From NCBI RefSeq assembly GCF_008974285.1, contig NZ_BKZV01000002.1:310001-374000 (forward strand): DNA of 64,000 nucleotides, written 5' to 3'. Below the pieces are notes generated by a model. The model ran no database searches. It had not been told where the DNA came from and saw only the letters and a program-made list of their open reading frames with translations. The translations under genes and the position numbers were made by a program. The stretch is from Thermogemmatispora aurantia (lineage in GTDB: Bacteria; Chloroflexota; Ktedonobacteria; Ktedonobacterales; Ktedonobacteraceae). This document shows, in pieces, positions 1 to 8,772 of the stretch (position 1 is its first letter; every line of letters starts with the position of its first letter).

Positions 1-330
1 TACCTCTAGGCACAAGAGTACCAGGAGATGAGCAACTTGGCAAGCCCATTCACCTGCTCTGGCTTCTGAAGAGAGCGCGGAGCGCACCTCAAGCATTACG
101 GCGACGCGGGAGGCAGAGATCGAGGAAAGCCGGAGGCTGGCGCATTGCGATTAAAAGCCCATAAAGAGCAGAGAGATCAGATGGAGGCAACAGATCAGCA
201 AATCGGGCAGGCGAGGCGTCTGGCTCATCACTGCCATTGGAGAGACAACACGTGCCCGCCCGCCCGACGTCCTCACTTCAGTGAGGAATGCGCTCCTCTG
301 CGGAGGCGAGAAGAGGCCTACCGCGCTGCA
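1..330. other. Gene-poor left edge with two hairpins
   Basis: I find no convincing gene here; the short open frames are arginine-rich and lack ribosome binding sites. Two inverted repeats lie just past the stop of the minus-strand oxidoreductase gene. One is a 7-bp arm repeat with a 2-base centre, CCTCACTTCAGTGAGG, at 271-286; the other is a weaker GGAG/CTCC hairpin near 292-309. They could help end transcription of that gene, although no T-tract follows either one. Confidence 0.4.
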
Positions 331-1575
331 TCAGCGGCTCACCGCGGAGGCCACCTGTTCGCCGGCGCGCTCGCCCAGCACCATACCGGGTAGCATGCCC
401 AGAGCCCCCAGCCCCTCGACAGCCAGAGCAGGAGCCACCGCCCCCACAGGATGCAGCTCGGGGACCATCTGCGGTGTGACCTCCAGGTCCACAGCCCAGG
501 TGTAGGCCGGTTCCTGCTCTGCCAGCTCGGGCAGCCAGTGATAGGTCAGCTCCTTGAGCCGGCAATGGTAATGGGCATCATTGCGCGTGACCCCGGCGCG
601 ACCGTAGCGACCACCAGTCACTGTGAGCCGTCCCTCGCCCGCCCTGAAATCCGCGTAAGTGTAGGGCAGGGCATCCCCAAAGACGGGGAAATCGGGCGGC
701 AGCTCGGCGCGGAAGGCCAGCGCATACAGACGTGCATTGGGGCGAGCGCCCGGGCCTACGGCCAGGATCAACCCTCGTGTCAGTAGCGTGCAGCCGTTGG
801 CCAGATGCAGGCGCCAGCCACTTGCCCCGCCAGGCAGAGGTACCTCCTCGTAGGAGATCACTGGAGCGTTGCCGCGCAGTTCAACGCCAGCACGACGGGC
901 GCGTCGCGCCAGGTGCGCCAGCAGGGTCAGCGGGTGGACGCGCGCCTCATCCGGCAGCCAGAGGGCCGCATAGACAGTGCGCACATTGAGTCGGCCTCCG
1001 GTAGCCTCTGCCACCTGGGCTGGGGTCCACAGCTCCGCGCGCAACCCCATGCGCAGCCGCAGATGTACCTCACGCGCCAGGTTACGCGCTCCGCTGATGG
1101 TCTCGGCCAGGCTTAGCGAGCCAGTTAGATGCAGGGAGAGCAGCGAATCGGGGAGAGCCGCCTCCCTCACCAGTGAGAAGAGAACTTCGGTCGTGGCAGG
1201 CCAGAGGGCAAGCGCTGGATGCCCTGCGGGCAGGGTCGTCAGGTCGGCATTAATGCCAACGCTTAAGATGCCGGCATTGCGCCCACTCGTACCACATCCA
1301 ATGAGCGCATTGCGCTCCAACACCAGGACACGCGCCCCCGTACGGCGGGCGCTCAGAGCCGCGCTTAAGCCAGCAACGCCGGCCCCAATCACTACAACAT
1401 CCAGCGGTTGGGCGGGAGGGCCTTCATCAGCGATGTCCGGAAGGTGCAATTCCGCTCGGACAACAGGATCAAGGTCATCCCACCAGGGGATAACAGATCG
1501 AGGAACAGGAGTGGTTGGCGGGACTACAGTCGTGCGTCGATCAGGATCGGCTTCAGTCTGCGTTTCAACTCGCAT
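331..1575 (-). CDS. FAD-dependent oxidoreductase (DAO family)
   Basis: This 414-residue protein belongs to the D-amino-acid oxidase / glycine oxidase-like flavoenzyme family. The dinucleotide-binding GxGxxG motif (GAGVAG) sits at about residues 64-69. It is followed by the acidic end of the second strand (LER) and a CGTSGRNAG stretch typical of flavin contact in this family. The first 55 residues are a proline-rich, probably disordered head. I chose the ATG at 1575 because AAAGGAG lies just upstream; the frame stays open further upstream but without a binding site. It stands alone, transcribed from a promoter about 270 bases upstream. The oxidised substrate (an amine, amino acid or sarcosine-like compound) cannot be told from sequence. 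A link to the thiamine genes (ThiO-like) is possible but unsupported by position. Confidence 0.85.
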   Translation of the reverse strand: MRVETQTEADPDRRTTVVPPTTPVPRSVIPWWDDLDPVVRAELHLPDIADEGPPAQPLDVVVIGAGVAGLSAALSARRTGARVLVLERNALIGCGTSGRNAGILSVGINADLTTLPAGHPALALWPATTEVLFSLVREAALPDSLLSLHLTGSLSLAETISGARNLAREVHLRLRMGLRAELWTPAQVAEATGGRLNVRTVYAALWLPDEARVHPLTLLAHLARRARRAGVELRGNAPVISYEEVPLPGGASGWRLHLANGCTLLTRGLILAVGPGARPNARLYALAFRAELPPDFPVFGDALPYTYADFRAGEGRLTVTGGRYGRAGVTRNDAHYHCRLKELTYHWLPELAEQEPAYTWAVDLEVTPQMVPELHPVGAVAPALAVEGLGALGMLPGMVLGERAGEQVASAVSR

Positions 1576-1847
1576 AAAGCTCCTTTTCACAAGGGCAGTA
1601 GCGCGGCAGTACGTGACGAGATGCGCATCACCCACCGTCCTCCCAAGGGCGTGGCAGCCCAAGCGAGACAACGACGGCGGCACGCTAAGCATGCCCTCTG
1701 GGGAGCAATGCGTCAGGAGCAACCAGGCTCATCCCGCAAGGGAGCCGGCTAGCGGAGGAGAAAAGCCGCGCGGCTCCTGGGCGATGGCGGTCCTGCACAT
1801 CCCGGGCAGGCCACGCTACCACCTGACAACCATCCTATCTATGATTG

Positions 1848-1877
1848 ATGATAAGAAGCTCTCCCCCGCTCTGTCAA
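1848..1877 (-). promoter_or_regulatory. Promoter for the FAD oxidoreductase gene
   Basis: On the minus strand, TTGACA (1872-1877) and TATCAT (1848-1853) are 18 bases apart. This predicts a start near 1841 and an unusually long leader of about 265 bases before the ATG at 1575. I recognise no known riboswitch class in that leader. The rest of the 1576-1961 gap holds no gene. Confidence 0.6.
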
Positions 1878-1961
1878 GCCGACATGAGTAGCACAGCTCC
1901 CTGCCCAGACCTTCTTTACTCGTTACACTGCTTTTCACCTGCCTTATCTAGCTATCTCGCT

Positions 1962-3884
1962 TTAGGAAACAGCCCATTCCTGCAGCCGATCCGGCTCGTC
2001 TTGCCCGGCGGATTCGCTCGCCTCACTGCCTGTGGCCTCGCGAAAACCCATCGCATAGAGCTTGGCATAGACCCCGTTACGGGCCAGCAATTCTTCGTGC
2101 CTGCCCTGTTCGACCACCTGACCTTGCTGGAGCACGACGATCAGGTCGGCATTCTTGATCGTCGAGAGGCGATGAGCAATCACTATGGCCGTACGCCCCT
2201 GCAGCAGGCGCTGGAGTCCTTGTTGCACGATCAGCTCGGTCACAGTATCGATATTGGCAGTGGCTTCGTCGAGAATCAGAATACGCGGATCAGCCAGCAG
2301 CGCCCGCGCGAAAGAGATCAGCTGCCGCTGACCCATGCTCAGGTTACGCCCACGCTCGCGAATTGGCGTCTCGTAGCCCTGGGGAAGACGTTCGACCAGG
2401 TCGTGCAGGCCCACAGCCCGCGCCGCCGCTATGACCTCTTCATCGCTGGCCTCCAACCGACCGTAGCGGATGTTCTCCTTGATCGTCCCCGTAAAGAGAA
2501 AGGGGTCCTGCGGTACAACACCAATTTGCCGGCGCAGCGAGCGCTGCGTGACGTCGCGCACATCATAGCCATCGATCAGGACAGCTCCCCCCTGGACATC
2601 GTAGAAGCGGGTGACCAGGCCAGCGATGGTCGTCTTGCCAGCTCCCGTCGGCCCAACAATGGCCACGATCTGCCCAGGCTCGATGTGCAGGTTCAGCCCA
2701 CGCAGCACTGTGTAGCGGGGCGTGTAACCAAAGGTGACGTTGCGAAATTCAATCTCGCCCCGAACCGGCGGCAGTTCAGAGGCTCCCGGCCTGTCTTTGA
2801 TCTCCACCGGAATGGAGAGGATCTGATAAATGCGCTCGGCAGCCACAGCAGCACGCTGGAGCTGGGTGTACTGCATGCTCAGCTCCCGAATGGGATCAAA
2901 GAAACGGTTAATGTACAGTGTAAAGGCCACAAGCACGCCGACCTGCAGGGTGCCACGCGCGACCTCCATGCCGCCGTAGACCACTACCAGGGCAATGGCG
3001 ATGGCCGCTACAACCTCGACCAGCGGGAGCACCAGCGAGGAAATACGGTTCGCTTCCAGGTTGGTATCACGATTGTAGGCATTTAGCTCGTCGAATTCGC
3101 TGCGGTTGCGTCCTTCCCGTGCCAGGCTCTGAATAACGCGCATGCCCGAGATGTTCTCTTGCAGCGTGGCATTGACGAGCGAGATGGCTGCTCGCGTGCG
3201 CCGGAAGGAGCGTTCGGCGTGACGCGACCAGAAGGCCGCAATGATGAACATGACCGGCAGTACGGCGAAGGAGAGCAGGGCCAGCCAGGCGTTCATGGCA
3301 ATCATGGCCCCAATAATGCCCACGAGGGCTACCAGCGAGCCAAGAATGGAGAGCAGCCCAGAGCTGAGCATGCTCTCCAGCACGTCAATGTCGCTCTGCA
3401 GGCGGGACATGACGCGCCCGATCTGGGTACGGTCGTAAAAGCTCAGCGAAAGCTGCTGCAAATGGTTGAACATGTCAGAGCTGAGCAGATAGAGCACTTG
3501 CTGCCCCGCCCAGGACATGGTCCAGATCTGCCAGTATTGGGCCTGCCACATGACCACGTTGACCAGCAGGAGCAGCAGACAGATCAGGGCCAGACCCCCC
3601 AGGTCGGCGCGGGTGATGAAGTTGTCAATAGCTACCCCGATCAGATAGGGATTGGCGAGATTGGTCGCGGTGTAGATGAGCATCAGCAGGACGCTCAGGG
3701 CGGTCAGGCCCTTGTAGCGGGCGAGGTAGACACCAAAGAGGCGGATGGAGCGCCAGTCAAAGCGGCGCGTCTCGCTTTCATCGGCACTGGCCAGCGTATT
3801 CTCCTCCCACAGGAGGCGCCGCCGCTGCTCTAAATAAGAGCGACTGCGCTGGTGTCGCTCGGCTTTCTGCCGCTGATCCGTCAT
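1962..3884 (-). CDS. ABC exporter half-transporter, consensus subunit
   Basis: A 640-residue fused membrane/ATPase half-exporter. The six-helix ABC membrane domain runs from about residue 45 to 345, preceded by a charged head of about 45 residues. The nucleotide-binding domain has Walker A GPTGAGKT (411-418), signature LSMGQ (515-519), Walker B ending DE (539-540) and an H-loop histidine (571). These make a complete catalytic site, although the signature is LSMGQ rather than LSGGQ. The start is the ATG at 3884, preceded by GGAGGG. It overlaps the stop of the upstream gene as ATGA, a classic translational-coupling arrangement. A TTG eight codons upstream is a poorer choice. With its partner it should form a heterodimeric exporter of lipids, peptides or drugs; the substrate is unknown. 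Confidence 0.92.
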   Translation of the reverse strand: MTDQRQKAERHQRSRSYLEQRRRLLWEENTLASADESETRRFDWRSIRLFGVYLARYKGLTALSVLLMLIYTATNLANPYLIGVAIDNFITRADLGGLALICLLLLLVNVVMWQAQYWQIWTMSWAGQQVLYLLSSDMFNHLQQLSLSFYDRTQIGRVMSRLQSDIDVLESMLSSGLLSILGSLVALVGIIGAMIAMNAWLALLSFAVLPVMFIIAAFWSRHAERSFRRTRAAISLVNATLQENISGMRVIQSLAREGRNRSEFDELNAYNRDTNLEANRISSLVLPLVEVVAAIAIALVVVYGGMEVARGTLQVGVLVAFTLYINRFFDPIRELSMQYTQLQRAAVAAERIYQILSIPVEIKDRPGASELPPVRGEIEFRNVTFGYTPRYTVLRGLNLHIEPGQIVAIVGPTGAGKTTIAGLVTRFYDVQGGAVLIDGYDVRDVTQRSLRRQIGVVPQDPFLFTGTIKENIRYGRLEASDEEVIAAARAVGLHDLVERLPQGYETPIRERGRNLSMGQRQLISFARALLADPRILILDEATANIDTVTELIVQQGLQRLLQGRTAIVIAHRLSTIKNADLIVVLQQGQVVEQGRHEELLARNGVYAKLYAMGFREATGSEASESAGQDEPDRLQEWAVS

Positions 3885-5809
3885 CTCTTCCCTCCTCTCT
3901 GTTGACAACAGCCTTCCCTCTCTGTCCCGACCTGAGACTCCCTTTTCGCTTCAGACCTATTAGCTCTCTTCTCTTGATTGATGTGCTGATGTCGATAACG
4001 CTCCTCAAATTCTTCTTGCTCACGTAATTGCAGGTCGTAGAGACGGCGGTAGAGGCCGTTGCGCGCCAGGAGGCTTTCGTGAGTGCCGCGTTCGACAATG
4101 CGACCGCGATCAAGAATGAGAATCTGATGGGCATGCTTGATGGTGCGTAGGCGCGAGGCCACGACGAATGTCGTGCGTCCACGCATGACCGCCTCCAGAG
4201 CCTGCTGAATCAGATATTCGGTCTCCATGTCGACGCTGGAGGTCGAATCGTCCAGGATAAGGATGCGTGGATTGAGGAGCAGGGTGCGCGCGATGGCGAT
4301 GCGTTGCTTCTGCCCTCCCGAGAGGGTCACACCGCGCTCGCCCACCCAGGTATCGTAGCCATTGGGCAAGCTGCAGATGAAGTCATGGATGCGAGCGATT
4401 TTGGCTGCGGCAATGATCTGCTCCTCGCTGACCTCTTCGACGCCATAGGCAATGTTTTCGCGCAGTGTGGCATTGAAGAGAAAGACGTCTTGCAGAACCA
4501 GCCCTACTGAGCGCCGCAGCGAGGCGAGAGTGACTTCGCGTACGTCGTGGCCATCGATAGTAATGCGCCCTGCGCTGACATCATAGAAGCGCGGAAGCAG
4601 GTGTAGCAGGGTGCTCTTGCCGGCCCCAGTGGCTCCGAGGATGGCAATGATCTCTCCTGGCCTGGCTTCGATCGAAATATCGTGCAGCACCTCCTGCCCG
4701 CCCGCATAGGCAAAGGAGACATGTTCGTAACGCACATGACCATGCACCTCTCGCAGCTCACGCGCTCCAGGAGCATCGGTAATGGAGGGAGAGGTGTCGA
4801 GAATCTCGAAGATGCGCGCCGCAGAAGAGATACCCCGCATGAACCAAGTCACCATAAAGCCCAGGGTACGCGTTGGCGTGCCCAGTACGAGTACATACTG
4901 CGTCACGGCGACCAGCGTGCCCAGGCTCAGCTGACGCCCGATCACAGCTACTCCCCCTACCCAGACGAGCAGTACCGTGATCAGGTTGAGAACGAGAACC
5001 ATCAAGGGCTGATTCCAGGCCGAGAGGCGCATGGCCTCCAGATTCAGCTCGCGCAGTTTGCGATTCTGTCGGTCGTATTTCTCGACTTCGAAAGGTTCAC
5101 GCGCAAAGGATTTGACGACGCGCATGCCGCTCAAGCTCTCTTGCATAATGGTGCCAAGCACCCCGTTCTCTTGCTGGACCTTCTCCCAGAGCGGGCGCAG
5201 TCGCTTGCCCACCTGGACGGCAAGTAGCATCAAGAGCGGTACACTGATGAGTGTAATGAGTGCAAGAAAGATGTCGAGCTGGAGCAGGATCATGGCAACA
5301 GCGCCAAAGGTGACAATCGCGACCAGGGCACGTAGTAACCCCAAGGGAATAAAGTTGCGCACTCCTTCTATGTCAACGGTCAGGCGCGACATGAGCTGTC
5401 CCGTCTCGGCGTCGTCGTGGAAGGAGAAGTCGAGTCGCTGCAGATGATCATAGACCTGGTTGCGCAGGTCATAGGCGACATGATAGGAAACGGCTTGCGA
5501 GAGATAGCTCTGGCCATAGGAAAAGAGGCCACGCAACGCACTGATGAGTAGGATGGCACCCGCAGCTAGCAAGAGGCTGTGAAACTGCCCCCCACGAATG
5601 CCCACGTCGATGACCCAGGCCAGTAACCAGGGGACGACGAGGGCCGCGATAGTGGCCAGGACCATCGAGATGACTGCCCCCAATGAGGCTAGCCAGTAGG
5701 GTCGCAGGAGACCGATGATCCGTTTGCAGATGCGCCAGTTGCTTCTCCACCACCCAATATCGATGGAAAAGAATGTTTTAGGCATCGATTCGGCGACGAT
5801 CGCTGACAT
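3881..5809 (-). CDS. ABC exporter half-transporter, degenerate-site subunit
   Basis: A 642-residue ABC half-exporter and first gene of the pair. A membrane domain (about residues 35-335) precedes a nucleotide-binding domain with Walker A GATGAGKS (392-399) and a perfect LSGGQ (496-500). Its own catalytic residues are altered: the Walker B glutamate is aspartate (LDD, 520-521) and the H-loop histidine is serine (VASRL, Ser552). This is the known pattern of heterodimeric exporters, in which one ATP site is degenerate and the other, completed by the partner's Walker motifs and this protein's LSGGQ, hydrolyses ATP. The C-terminal 40 residues are rich in charged residues. The start at 5809 has AAAGGAA nine bases upstream. 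The stop overlaps the next start (ATGA). Confidence 0.92.
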   Translation of the reverse strand: MSAIVAESMPKTFFSIDIGWWRSNWRICKRIIGLLRPYWLASLGAVISMVLATIAALVVPWLLAWVIDVGIRGGQFHSLLLAAGAILLISALRGLFSYGQSYLSQAVSYHVAYDLRNQVYDHLQRLDFSFHDDAETGQLMSRLTVDIEGVRNFIPLGLLRALVAIVTFGAVAMILLQLDIFLALITLISVPLLMLLAVQVGKRLRPLWEKVQQENGVLGTIMQESLSGMRVVKSFAREPFEVEKYDRQNRKLRELNLEAMRLSAWNQPLMVLVLNLITVLLVWVGGVAVIGRQLSLGTLVAVTQYVLVLGTPTRTLGFMVTWFMRGISSAARIFEILDTSPSITDAPGARELREVHGHVRYEHVSFAYAGGQEVLHDISIEARPGEIIAILGATGAGKSTLLHLLPRFYDVSAGRITIDGHDVREVTLASLRRSVGLVLQDVFLFNATLRENIAYGVEEVSEEQIIAAAKIARIHDFICSLPNGYDTWVGERGVTLSGGQKQRIAIARTLLLNPRILILDDSTSSVDMETEYLIQQALEAVMRGRTTFVVASRLRTIKHAHQILILDRGRIVERGTHESLLARNGLYRRLYDLQLREQEEFEERYRHQHINQEKRANRSEAKRESQVGTEREGCCQQRGGKR

Positions 5810-6134
5810 GAGAAGTGTTCCTTTCTGGCAGGCATCGACAGCAACAGGCGAGGATTTCTATGGGACAGACCCGACAAGGGGCTGCTCCGTCTATCGGGAG
5901 ACTTGGGTGTTCCTCCAGGAACAGTCTAGGCACCTATAGCTGACAGCAAGGTGTCAGTCTTTCATGCAATCGGGAGACAGGCCGCGAAATTCGCTGCGCC
6001 TGGGGAGAAGCCTGGCAATCTCAGCGCTCGCCTATCGGTCAGGAAAGAGCAGATAGTATGTAGAGCGGCATAATTGTGCAGTGTGTTCCGCAGTATCCCT
6101 TGTCTTTTCAGTAGGATCGCTCCATACTAGAAGT
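5810..6134. promoter_or_regulatory. Divergent control region, exporter / WYL regulator
   Basis: No gene. Two inverted repeats stand out: TGTTCCTCCAGGAACA (5908-5923; 7-base arms, 2-base centre) and CTGACA/TGTCAG (5940-5957; 6-base spacer). Either could be an operator for the divergent WYL protein or another regulator. A half-site-like TGTTCCTTT recurs near 5816 beside the exporter ribosome binding site. No near-consensus promoter is obvious for the exporter. TACTAG only a few bases before the WYL start would suggest a leaderless mRNA, but its -35 partner is weak. Confidence 0.4.
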
Positions 6135-7148
6135 ATGCAGAAGATAGAGCGCTTGCTGGCGATTACTCTGCTCCTGCAAACACGCGGGAAGATGACGGCC
6201 CAACGCCTGGCGAGCATTTTGGGAGTCTCAGCACGCACCATCTACCGTGACATCGATGCTCTTTCGCTTGCTCATGTCCCCATCGCGATGGATTACGGCC
6301 CGGGCGGTGGTTACTATCTTGCAGACCACTATCACTTCGATGCGACTGCCTTTACACGCGAGGAAGCGGTCTCGCTGGTGCTCGGCGTGGATATGGCCGG
6401 CAATTATAGCCTCTTTGCCGACGACGATGGTCTGCACCGGGCTCTCTTTAAGCTGGAGGCCGCACTGCCGGAGGAGTACCGCGCCGATATCAAGGCAGCG
6501 CGCGAGCATATCTTGTTTGATACCACGGCCTGGGAGGACGATGGGACAACGGGCGCGTTTTTGGAACGTATTCGTCACGCTGTGCTGACAGGGCACCGCC
6601 TCGATCTGCTTTATCCCTGGACGACCCGCCAGGCGATGCCCGCTCTGCGTTGGCTACGGGTTGATCCCTACGGCCTGGTCTATAAAGGTCTGACTTCGCG
6701 TCAGGTGCGTACCGGGGTCTGGTACCTGGTAGCCTTCTGCCATGCGAGTCAGCAGGTTGAGACTTTCCGCGTTGGCTATATTCAGGATCTGCGTGTTCGC
6801 CAGGAGCGGATTCAGCCACCACCGAATTTTGATTTGCAAATCTATTGGAAGGAGACACGGCATCATCTAGCCGAACAAGAGCAGCTGCTGACGGCAACCT
6901 TGCGTGTCAAGGCAGCGGCGCGTCATCGCTTGCGTGGCAACTATACGGTGCTGCGGGAAGAGGCCGATGGTAGTGTGTTGATACGGGTGCAACAGGAGTC
7001 GCTGCAGGAAGCTGTCGCCTATGTGCTCTCGCTTGGCAGTGAGGCCGTGGTGCTGAGTCCGGCGCGTCTGCGTGCGGCGGTGCTAACCACAGCAGAGCGT
7101 ATCGCTGCGCTCTATCGTGAGGAGGTGAAGGACGCCTCGAATTTCTAG
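6135..7148 (+). CDS. WYL-domain transcriptional regulator
   Basis: A 337-residue YafY-type regulator. An HTH_11 winged helix lies at residues 1-60, with a clear recognition segment (GVSARTIYRDIDAL). The WYL ligand-sensing domain follows from about residue 140 to 220, and the C-terminal WCX region to the end. I start it at the ATG at 6135 because the helix-turn-helix begins immediately after; no ribosome binding site is visible, so the mRNA may be leaderless. It is divergent from the ABC exporter operon, and WYL proteins often control neighbouring genes, so it is a reasonable candidate regulator of the exporter. The ligand is unknown. Confidence 0.88.
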   Translation: MQKIERLLAITLLLQTRGKMTAQRLASILGVSARTIYRDIDALSLAHVPIAMDYGPGGGYYLADHYHFDATAFTREEAVSLVLGVDMAGNYSLFADDDGLHRALFKLEAALPEEYRADIKAAREHILFDTTAWEDDGTTGAFLERIRHAVLTGHRLDLLYPWTTRQAMPALRWLRVDPYGLVYKGLTSRQVRTGVWYLVAFCHASQQVETFRVGYIQDLRVRQERIQPPPNFDLQIYWKETRHHLAEQEQLLTATLRVKAAARHRLRGNYTVLREEADGSVLIRVQQESLQEAVAYVLSLGSEAVVLSPARLRAAVLTTAERIAALYREEVKDASNF

Positions 7149-7173
7149 AGCGGCTGGGTGGGCTGGCGTCCTG

Positions 7174-7217
7174 CCCTCCTGCCTGGCAGGCCGCTTCCTT
7201 CTGGCCTGTCAGGAGGG
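7174..7217. terminator. Shared hairpin between convergent genes
   Basis: CCCTCCTG (7174-7181) plus GCAGGCC (7186-7192) pair with GGCCTG-TCAGGAGGG (7203-7217), giving a long stem with a small bulge. It lies between the WYL gene and the convergent sigma-factor gene, slightly overlapping the latter's stop. No T-run follows on either strand, so termination is inferred only from strength and position. Confidence 0.4.
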
Positions 7218-7841
7218 GGTTCCGGCTCGCACCTGTCCGGTGAGGGAAGCGCGCAAGAGAGGCTTGGAGCGCTGGAAATAGGTTTTGGCCGTGGCTTCGG
7301 GCATGCTGAGCGCCTGCCCGATCTCAGCAAAGCTCAACTGGGCTGTGTAGCGCAGCAGCACAACGGCCCGAAAACGGGGCGGCAAGCTGTGAATGGCTGC
7401 CAGGAGCAGTCGCTGGAGATCATGGCGTTCAGCTAGCTCATCGGGTAGGGGACGTCCGTCCGCAATGCTCTCAACGGCGACAGGTAGCTCTTCTCCTTCC
7501 TCTCCCCCACCCTCCAGCTCGGAGAAGGTTACTGCTCGCTTCCGTCTCAGCTCGTCAAGACAGCGGTTGCGCGCGACCTGAAAGAGCCAGGGCTTGAGAG
7601 GAACGCCCAAATGGAGGCCAGGTAGCGAGAGATAGAGCTGGAGCAAGACTTGCTGTAAAATATCACAGGCTTGATCGTAGTCACCTAGAAAGTGGCAAAT
7701 GAAGCTGAAGAGCGGACCGCTGTAGCGCTGGACAAGCGCTTCAAAGGCGCTTTCGTCTCCCTCCAGGGCACGCTGGGCAAGATGTCCATCGCTTCCACGC
7801 TTTCCTCGCCAGGGGCTTTCTTGTTTCTGATCTATTTGCAT
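7209..7841 (-). CDS. ECF-type RNA polymerase sigma factor
   Basis: A 210-residue sigma-70-family protein of the extracytoplasmic-function type. Region 2 covers about residues 25-95 and includes the D-QACDILQQVLLQLY and WLFQVARNRCLDELRRKR segments. Region 4 covers about 140-200, with LPPRFRAVVLLRYTAQLSFAEIG and a recognition helix MPEATAKTYFQR. The linker (about 98-130) is acidic. The start is the ATG at 7841, with GAGG nine bases upstream. The open frame continues upstream, but that part has no family similarity. It may be co-transcribed with the small gene ending at 8050, about 210 bases upstream. No recognisable anti-sigma factor with transmembrane segments is adjacent; the upstream small gene could play that part, but nothing in its sequence shows it. 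Confidence 0.85.
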   Translation of the reverse strand: MQIDQKQESPWRGKRGSDGHLAQRALEGDESAFEALVQRYSGPLFSFICHFLGDYDQACDILQQVLLQLYLSLPGLHLGVPLKPWLFQVARNRCLDELRRKRAVTFSELEGGGEEGEELPVAVESIADGRPLPDELAERHDLQRLLLAAIHSLPPRFRAVVLLRYTAQLSFAEIGQALSMPEATAKTYFQRSKPLLRASLTGQVRAGTPS

Positions 7842-8049
7842 ACACCGTTGCCTCGCTTTCGTTCTTCCTGCTAAACAGGGTAGCGTCTTCTGCCGGGGAT
7901 GACAAGCGCAGCAGCGGCGGATAAGCTCCGCTGTAGGCTTTTCTAAGCAGAAACTAACCTTTGCCAGCTCAGCTTCTCTACGCAGGCCGTATCTGTCAGG
8001 CCTGGCCCTTCTTCGCTGCCCTCGATCCAATCAGCAGACCTGGTCACGG

Positions 8050-8391
8050 CTAGCAACGCTCGCGCTTCTCCCTTGCCTGCCCATCACGGCGCTCCGGTGC
8101 CAGCTCGCTGAGTAGAGAGGCCAGCTCGGGCAAGCGCGGCTCTTCGAGGGCAATATCAGCCCCTGCCGGATAGGCCTTTAAGACGGCGAGCAGCACGAGG
8201 GCTAGAGCCTCATTATCCAGACGCAACTGCTGCGCTTCGCTCTCGTCGCTGTCTCCATCGCGATAACGGAGATAGCCCAGCCGCTGCTCGTAGCGTTCAA
8301 GCCGATCGAGCAGATGGATCAGGCTCCACTGCAGGGTGAGGCCGTCTCGCTTCGCCGCCTGAACCAGCTTGTTGAGAAGTGAGAAGTTCAT
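8050..8391 (-). CDS. Small hypothetical protein
   Basis: A 113-residue protein of unknown function, supported as a real gene by a perfect ribosome binding site (AAGGAGGG, 3 bases before ATG) and a strong promoter upstream. It looks helical: a basic N-terminal helix, a WSLIHLLDRLERYEQRL segment that could form an amphipathic or coiled-coil helix, then an acidic loop, a leucine/alanine-rich helix and a charged tail. There is no signal peptide or membrane segment. It precedes the ECF sigma-factor gene on the same strand, so a partner role is possible but is inference only. Confidence 0.7.
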   Translation of the reverse strand: MNFSLLNKLVQAAKRDGLTLQWSLIHLLDRLERYEQRLGYLRYRDGDSDESEAQQLRLDNEALALVLLAVLKAYPAGADIALEEPRLPELASLLSELAPERRDGQAREKRERC

Positions 8392-8451
8392 ATTCCCTCC
8401 TTTCTATGCACTTCTTTGGCTGCTTCCTTCATGATAATCCTTCTTTTATGC

Positions 8452-8480
8452 AGTATATTCTTAATCAGCATCTGATGCAA
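8452..8480 (-). promoter_or_regulatory. Promoter for the small gene / sigma factor
   Basis: On the minus strand, TTGCAT (8475-8480) and TATACT (8452-8457) are 17 bases apart. The predicted start is near 8445, giving a leader of about 54 bases to the ATG at 8391. Confidence 0.6.
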
Positions 8481-8515
8481 GCAATCAGCCAGCTCCATCG
8501 CATGCCGATTGGCCC

Positions 8516-8529
8516 GGAAAGAGCTTTCC
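8516..8529. promoter_or_regulatory. Palindrome, possible operator
   Basis: GGAAAGAGCTTTCC has 6-base inverted arms around a 2-base centre. It lies about 36 bases upstream of the -35 of the small-gene promoter, inside the divergent region with the MprF-like gene. Confidence 0.3.
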
Positions 8530-8613
8530 AGGTGGGCTGACACTCCAGAACTCCTAGCCATCGCAACTTTTCTACCTGTTCCTACGTCTAACCCTAGTGG
8601 AAAGAGAAGAAGA

Positions 8614-8671
8614 ACCTGAAAGGAGTGAGCCGACTCTCCTGGGAAAAGATATCTCCAGGCGCCTTTCAGGT
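8614..8671 (+). promoter_or_regulatory. Structured leader of the MprF-like gene
   Basis: ACCTGAAAGG (8614-8623) and CCTTTCAGGT (8662-8671) form a 10-bp perfect inverted repeat. It encloses a second small stem, CCTGG/CCAGG. It lies about 100 bases before the start codon at 8773, so a leader RNA would fold here. A direct repeat GCCTGCA follows between 8683 and 8706. No T-run is present and I cannot match it to a known RNA family. Confidence 0.4.
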
Positions 8672-8772
8672 GGCTTATCGCTGGCCTGCAGGGAAGCGGC
8701 CTGCATCGTTTCTTTGTACAGAACAGGCAACTCGATCGCTCAGTATAGAAGGGAAGTTGAAGAAGAAATTCC

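Noticed and set aside
1845..3086. A 413-codon plus-strand frame
   Set aside because: Antisense shadow of the ABC exporter subunit; His/Gln/Arg-rich and without motifs.
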